11,768 nucleotides of DNA from Verrucomicrobia subdivision 6 bacterium (GTDB lineage Bacteria; Verrucomicrobiota; Verrucomicrobiia; Methylacidiphilales; Verrucolacustridaceae), in contig CAMBGW010000022.1 in NCBI GenBank assembly GCA_945866245.1, positions 1 to 11,768 of the forward strand, written 5' to 3'. A program made the translations under genes and the position numbers. Under the pieces are notes generated by a model. That model was given only the letters and a program-made list of their open reading frames with translations, ran no database searches and was not told the DNA's origin. This document shows, piece by piece, positions 9,104 to 11,768 of this stretch (position 1 is the stretch's first letter; every line of letters begins with the position of its first letter).

Positions 9104-9532
9104 ATGAATACAAAACTAACCTATCGTGGCGCGCTCGCCCTTGGCTTGCTCGCCTTAACCCTCATTCACCCTACTCAAAGGCTCTTGGCCGAAGCCTGCC
9201 AAGAAGAAGGCGACAAAAGCGCCAAGCTCCTCAAAAGGTTCGATGCCAACCAAAATGGTCAGCTCGATCCCGAGGAGCAAAAAGCCGCCGACGCATCCCG
9301 ACAAGAGCTCTTCCAAAGACTCCACGGGAAATATGACACCGATCAGGACGGCAAACTAAGTGAATCGGAGAAAGCCGCTCGCCGCGATGCCATGGCAAAC
9401 CAGAAAAAGGAAACCATCACCAAGTTTGATCAAGACGGCGATGGTCGCCTCAACCCAGAGGAGAAAAAAGCTGCCTCAGCCGCCCGCCAAGCCAAAAACG
9501 CAACAGCCCCAAACAAGAAAAGCGGAGTTTAA
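9104..9532 (+). CDS. Exported protein with three EF-hand calcium-binding loops
   Basis: A 142-residue protein with a signal peptide (basic MNTKLTYR, hydrophobic about 9-21, probable cleavage after RLLA near residue 29) and three canonical 12-residue EF-hand loops: DANQNGQLDPEE (47-58), DTDQDGKLSESE (78-89) and DQDGDGRLNPEE (109-120). All have acidic residues at positions 1 and 12 and Gly at position 6. The loops are spaced exactly 31 residues apart. Loops 1 and 3 share almost the same flanks (PEEQKAADASRQ and PEEKKAASAARQ), which suggests internal duplication. The helices are rich in Ala, Lys, Arg and Glu. It is likely a periplasmic calcium-binding or buffering protein; small EF-hand proteins of this sort are common in Planctomycetes and Verrucomicrobia. 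It converges with the GIY-YIG gene, overlapping it by four bases at the stops. Confidence 0.88.
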   Translation: MNTKLTYRGALALGLLALTLIHPTQRLLAEACQEEGDKSAKLLKRFDANQNGQLDPEEQKAADASRQELFQRLHGKYDTDQDGKLSESEKAARRDAMANQKKETITKFDQDGDGRLNPEEKKAASAARQAKNATAPNKKSGV

Positions 9533-9828
9533 CTAAAACAGAGTGCCGCCCGTGACCGGACACGGGCTGCACTCTTTGTTTCACTCCAACGCTTTAGTTT
9601 CACTAGCTTTGCAGAGCGCGTCAGCTGCTTGAAAAATACCTCGCCCCTTCTCGCGTCCTTCTCACTTCGCTTGCGCCAAGCCGCAACCAAGCAAATCGGT
9701 AATCGACTGCGGGTATACTTGCTACCCTTACCCGCTTGGTGAGCCCGCAATCGCATCTCCAACCGATTCGTCCAACCCGTATACAGCGACCCATCTCTAC
9801 ATCGCAAAACATAGACCCAAGCACTCAC
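9529..9828 (-). CDS. GIY-YIG nuclease family protein (YhbQ/UPF0213-like)
   Basis: A 99-residue single-domain GIY-YIG protein. The opening SAWVYVLRCRDGSLYTGWTN carries the two-part motif as VYV and YTG; R22 (LEMRLRAHQAGKG) and E57 (GEVFFKQLT) are candidates for the catalytic Arg and metal-binding Glu. The family relates to the YhbQ/UvrC nuclease domain; the cellular role of YhbQ-like proteins is poorly settled. I chose GTG 9828, which overlaps the upstream stop as GTGA and lines up with the YhbQ N-terminus; GTG 9843 would add five residues (MAGGG). The last 17 or so residues (from about 83) lie past the usual domain and are encoded by the terminator hairpin. It is the last gene of the - strand trio. 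Confidence 0.85.
   Translation of the reverse strand: MSAWVYVLRCRDGSLYTGWTNRLEMRLRAHQAGKGSKYTRSRLPICLVAAWRKRSEKDARRGEVFFKQLTRSAKLVKLKRWSETKSAARVRSRAALCFS
9540..9581. terminator. Rho-independent, probably bidirectional terminator
   Basis: A strong inverted repeat: AGAGTGC, C, GCCCGTG (9540-9554), loop ACCGGA, then CACGGGC, T, GCACTCT (9561-9575). That is two perfect 7-base arms with one C/T mismatch, followed by TTGTTT on the + strand; the - strand side has a weak T tract (TGTTTTAGTT). It lies just after the EF-hand stop and inside the last codons of the convergent GIY-YIG gene, so it ends the EF-hand transcript and possibly the opposing one. Confidence 0.85.
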
Positions 9829-10181
9829 CCCTCCCCCCGCCACTTTCCCCTGCCCGCCTTAATTTTTGCCCGCTTTCGTTTTCCCTCGACCAACTCCCGC
9901 GTTGCACCCCAACTCCTGCGCGCTTTTCTGCTTCTCTCTTTCGACCTCTCAGCTGCTTGGGCTAGACGAATTTTTTTCTCCCGTTCAGCCAGCGCCCTCA
10001 CCATTCTCTTTCGCGCCTGAATCCGATTTGCCTCGCGAAATCTCTCATCCTGCGCAACCACCCGAATCCCCGTCGGAATATGTCGCAGCACAACTCGAGT
10101 CTCCACTTTCTGAACGTTCTGACCCCCACGCCCTCCCGACCGCGAAAACTCTTCTACCAAATCCCTATCGTCCAACTTCAT
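9825..10181 (-). CDS. RF-1 domain (GGQ) protein, ArfB/C12orf65-like
   Basis: A 118-residue protein holding only the catalytic domain of class I release factors: EEFSRSGGRGGQNVQKVETR with the GGQ at 19-21, then VVLRHIPTGIRVVAQDERFREANR. The codon-recognition domains are missing. This build, with a long basic C-terminal tail (about 65-118, rich in Lys and Arg), matches stop-codon-independent ribosome-rescue proteins such as ArfB/ICT1 and C12orf65, where GGQ hydrolyses peptidyl-tRNA and the basic tail enters the empty mRNA channel. The early ELEEQ-like DLVEEF and KHIPSG-like RHIPTG make it nearer to the C12orf65-like group. The start is ATG 10181 (GAAGGCGAG upstream), 24 bases after the lipoprotein stop. 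The stop overlaps the GIY-YIG start (GTGA). Confidence 0.88.
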   Translation of the reverse strand: MKLDDRDLVEEFSRSGGRGGQNVQKVETRVVLRHIPTGIRVVAQDERFREANRIQARKRMVRALAEREKKIRLAQAAERSKERSRKARRSWGATRELVEGKRKRAKIKAGRGKWRGEG

Positions 10182-10205
10182 CTCGCCTTCAATTCTTCGG
10201 AGATC

Positions 10206-10670
10206 CTATTTTTTTCTCCATTTCCCACTCTCCTCCTGTACCCACTCCCCAGGATAACTTGCCTCCCGCGCACGCTCCGCAAACTCCTTCGCATACTGAG
10301 CTTCGCTTTTTCCCTCCAAAGAGGCTTTCTCCTGAAATAACTTTGCCCGAGTCCCATTTTCTTTCGTCACCACCGTCTTGGCATACTCCGCATAAGTCTC
10401 ATCTTTGGGAATTTCCTTGAGAATAAGTGTTCCATCCGCACTCTCGCCAACCCGATGGTCGTTTTTCAAAACCTGCACCTGATGGGACAACATTCTTCTC
10501 TCCTCCGCCACCGAGAGAGTCTCATTCTTGCCTTTTTCTCCGTCCCCGCCCTTCTGCTCCACATCCACCTTCATATGAATATCCACCTGCAGTGGTTCGG
10601 GCGTATCCAACTGCACGGAGGCACACCCCCCCAAACAAATCCCCAAACCCAGAATGAGTCCCCATCTCAT
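10206..10670 (-). CDS. Lipoprotein fusing YnbE-like N-terminus to YdbL-like (DUF1318) domain
   Basis: A 154-residue lipoprotein. The signal peptide ends in the lipobox LGGC (C16 is lipidated); Ala at +2 predicts outer-membrane sorting. Residues about 16-38 (CASVQLDTPEPLQVDIHMKV) resemble E. coli YnbE, a 61-residue outer-membrane lipoprotein. After a charged Gly/Lys linker (about 39-50), residues about 60-154 resemble YdbL/DUF1318: LKNDHRVGESADG, a Lys/Ala-rich helical part (KTVVTKENGTRAKLFQEKA), and the ending PGEWVQEESGKWRKK, close to YdbL's PGEYVRGINGQWLKK. In E. coli these are two genes beside ydbH; here they are one protein, divergent from a YdbH-like gene. The probable role is outer-membrane partner and modulator of that envelope bridge. 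First gene of the - strand trio; the A-run at the stop is not a frameshift signal. Confidence 0.82.
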   Translation of the reverse strand: MRWGLILGLGICLGGCASVQLDTPEPLQVDIHMKVDVEQKGGDGEKGKNETLSVAEERRMLSHQVQVLKNDHRVGESADGTLILKEIPKDETYAEYAKTVVTKENGTRAKLFQEKASLEGKSEAQYAKEFAERAREASYPGEWVQEESGKWRKK

Positions 10671-10767
10671 ACGCCCACTCTATCCGATATCCCCCAACCC
10701 TCAATCCACAAGGCGGTGCTATGGAGAATCTCTCGTCCCACCTCCGCCTCTGCCCTAAACTATTAAT
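10671..10767. promoter_or_regulatory. Divergent intergenic region between lipoprotein and YdbH-like genes
   Basis: This 97-base gap lies between divergent starts at 10670 (-) and 10768 (+), so it probably carries both promoters. On the - strand, TTGAGG (10704-10699) and TAGAGT (10682-10677) with a 16-base spacer are a weak sigma-70-like pair that would start transcription very near the ATG. On the + strand only TATTAA next to the GTG stands out, too close to be its own -10. No operator repeat is seen. Confidence 0.35.
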
Positions 10768-11768
10768 GTGATCCGTCGCCATCTCCTCATCTCCTTGGGA
10801 ACGCTTCTCTTCCTCTTTTTGGCTCTTCCCTCGATCCCCCTTCATCTCCTTCTCTTTGTCGCCAATCTTTCTACCTCATTTTCCTCCGCTAGCTGGATTG
10901 GCTTTGGGGAGCTTGAAGTTCGTGGCATCCAACAAGGCTCAGCTCTCCGCATCAAAGCTGTCTCGATCCGCCTCGGGCCATCTTTTCTTCGAGGACACTT
11001 TGCCAATCTCCGCATTTATGGCGCAGAGGGTTGGTTGAGCCGCTTAGAAAGCCCGGCCAACAGCGGAAAAAGCCTGCCCATTCACATCGATCACCTCCTT
11101 GTCTCAGACTCGACCCTTTATCTCGATAATCTGGGCCCCGGAATCCCCACTACCCCCCTTCGTCTTGGGGACACCACCCCTCTGCTCTTTACCGATGTTC
11201 ACTTTGGATCCTCAAACAAGAGGACAACCCCCATTCTGCAAAGCGCTACGATAGAGAAATTAGTTTTCTACTCCCCCAATGATCTCCTCGCACCTGTTCT
11301 CTCCTTCCCCAAGATCGATGTTGTCTTTACCTGGGACGAACTCATCCAACACCGCATCCGCTCTCTCATCATTACCCACCCCACCATTTATTTGGGAGAT
11401 GATCTCTTTGCTTTTGTCGATCGGATCCAACAAAGAAAATCCGATCCCCAACCCACCTCCGCTCCGTACAAAATCGGCAACTTCAACCTCAACGACGGCC
11501 AGTTGGCTGTTTCCATTAATGGGCAACCCGTCCTTCCCTTGCCTGTGCGATTCGCTGCAGAACAAAAGAATTTGGAACTCAGCGACTTTACCCAGCTTCA
11601 ACTTTGTACCCGCTTCACGATCCCCTCTTCCGATATCAATTACCCCGCCTACGATCTTTCTGTAGCCAACCTCAGAGGAAATCTTTTCTTTAGCCTCGGC
11701 CAAGACTCGAAGGGACAACGTGCCAAAAATGTCGTTCCCACTCTTTTTGCCGATCAAATCACCTTTCG
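10768..11768 (+). CDS. YdbH/AsmA-like envelope protein, N-terminal part (runs off window)
   Basis: A frame with no stop for 333 codons continues past the right edge. The in-frame TAA at 10756 makes GTG 10768 the first standard start codon; no Shine-Dalgarno is visible. The product opens with MIRRHLLISLGTLLFLFLAL, a basic tip plus a membrane helix (about 5-31), then a periplasmic region of alternating short beta-strand-like stretches, for example GELEVRGIQQGSALRIKAVS, RSLIITHPTIYLGDDLFAFV and IGNFNLNDGQLAVSIN. This layout, one N-terminal anchor followed by repeated strands, is that of AsmA-like proteins (YdbH, TamB, YhdP, DUF748), which bridge the envelope and move phospholipid. The divergent YnbE/YdbL-like gene makes YdbH the best guess. 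The C-terminal half is unseen, so the subfamily is not proved. Confidence 0.72.
   Translation, partial: MIRRHLLISLGTLLFLFLALPSIPLHLLLFVANLSTSFSSASWIGFGELEVRGIQQGSALRIKAVSIRLGPSFLRGHFANLRIYGAEGWLSRLESPANSGKSLPIHIDHLLVSDSTLYLDNLGPGIPTTPLRLGDTTPLLFTDVHFGSSNKRTTPILQSATIEKLVFYSPNDLLAPVLSFPKIDVVFTWDELIQHRIRSLIITHPTIYLGDDLFAFVDRIQQRKSDPQPTSAPYKIGNFNLNDGQLAVSINGQPVLPLPVRFAAEQKNLELSDFTQLQLCTRFTIPSSDINYPAYDLSVANLRGNLFFSLGQDSKGQRAKNVVPTLFADQITF

Noticed and set aside
9866..10420. 184-residue open frame on the + strand
   Set aside because: It lies opposite the GGQ protein and the lipoprotein, both of which carry clear motifs. Its sequence is Pro/Ser/Phe-rich with no family features.
11260..11757. 165-residue open frame on the - strand that looks fairly protein-like
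   Set aside because: It is antisense to the stop-free 333-codon YdbH-like frame, which has a membrane anchor and beta-strand pattern and fits the neighbouring lipoprotein.

Overview
The window looks like a stretch of ordinary chromosome from a Gram-negative bacterium, most plausibly from the Verrucomicrobia or a neighbouring PVC lineage. That placement is an inference from gene content: a GuaB3-type IMP-dehydrogenase relative, a GYF_2-like protein, a secreted EF-hand protein, ExbB/ExbD/TonB, and a lipoprotein with an outer-membrane-type lipobox. GC content appears moderate, and the + strand is C-rich over G almost everywhere, whichever strand is coding. There are no rRNA or tRNA genes, CRISPR arrays, transposases, phage genes or recognisable defence modules.

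Layout. Positions 1-3550 (+ strand) hold the 3' two thirds of carB, a 354-residue protein that fuses a HAD-like domain to a Nudix domain, and a small protein with two CDGSH iron-sulfur motifs. Positions 3646-7988 (- strand) hold a six-gene cluster read as leuB, exbB, exbD, a TonB-like gene, a small membrane zinc-ribbon gene, then guaB3. Three of its junctions are 4-base ATGA overlaps, and the other two are gaps of 9 and 2 bases. Positions 8062-8996 (+) hold an unknown 90-residue gene overlapping (ATGA) a gene with an N-terminal GYF_2-like domain. Positions 9104-9532 (+) encode an exported three-EF-hand protein. It converges on a three-gene - strand set (10670 to 9529) encoding a YnbE/YdbL-like lipoprotein, an ArfB/RF-1-like GGQ protein and a GIY-YIG protein. 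A strong hairpin terminator lies at this convergence, inside the 3' end of the GIY-YIG gene. Divergently from the lipoprotein, a GTG-started frame runs from 10768 off the right edge. It encodes the N-terminal 333 residues of an AsmA/YdbH-like membrane-anchored protein.

How the genes fit together. carB supplies carbamoyl phosphate for pyrimidines and arginine; leuB and guaB3 bracket an energy-coupling module (ExbB/ExbD/TonB). The most interesting part is the right end. In E. coli, ydbH-ynbE-ydbL encode an envelope-spanning AsmA-like protein, its outer-membrane lipoprotein partner and a periplasmic modulator. Here the YnbE-like and YdbL-like parts appear to be one polypeptide, divergent from a YdbH-like gene. 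Other points of interest are the HAD-Nudix fusion, whose HAD motif I lacks the second Asp, and the unknown protein coupled to the GYF_2 protein. I see no wholly new multi-gene system; these are new arrangements of known families.
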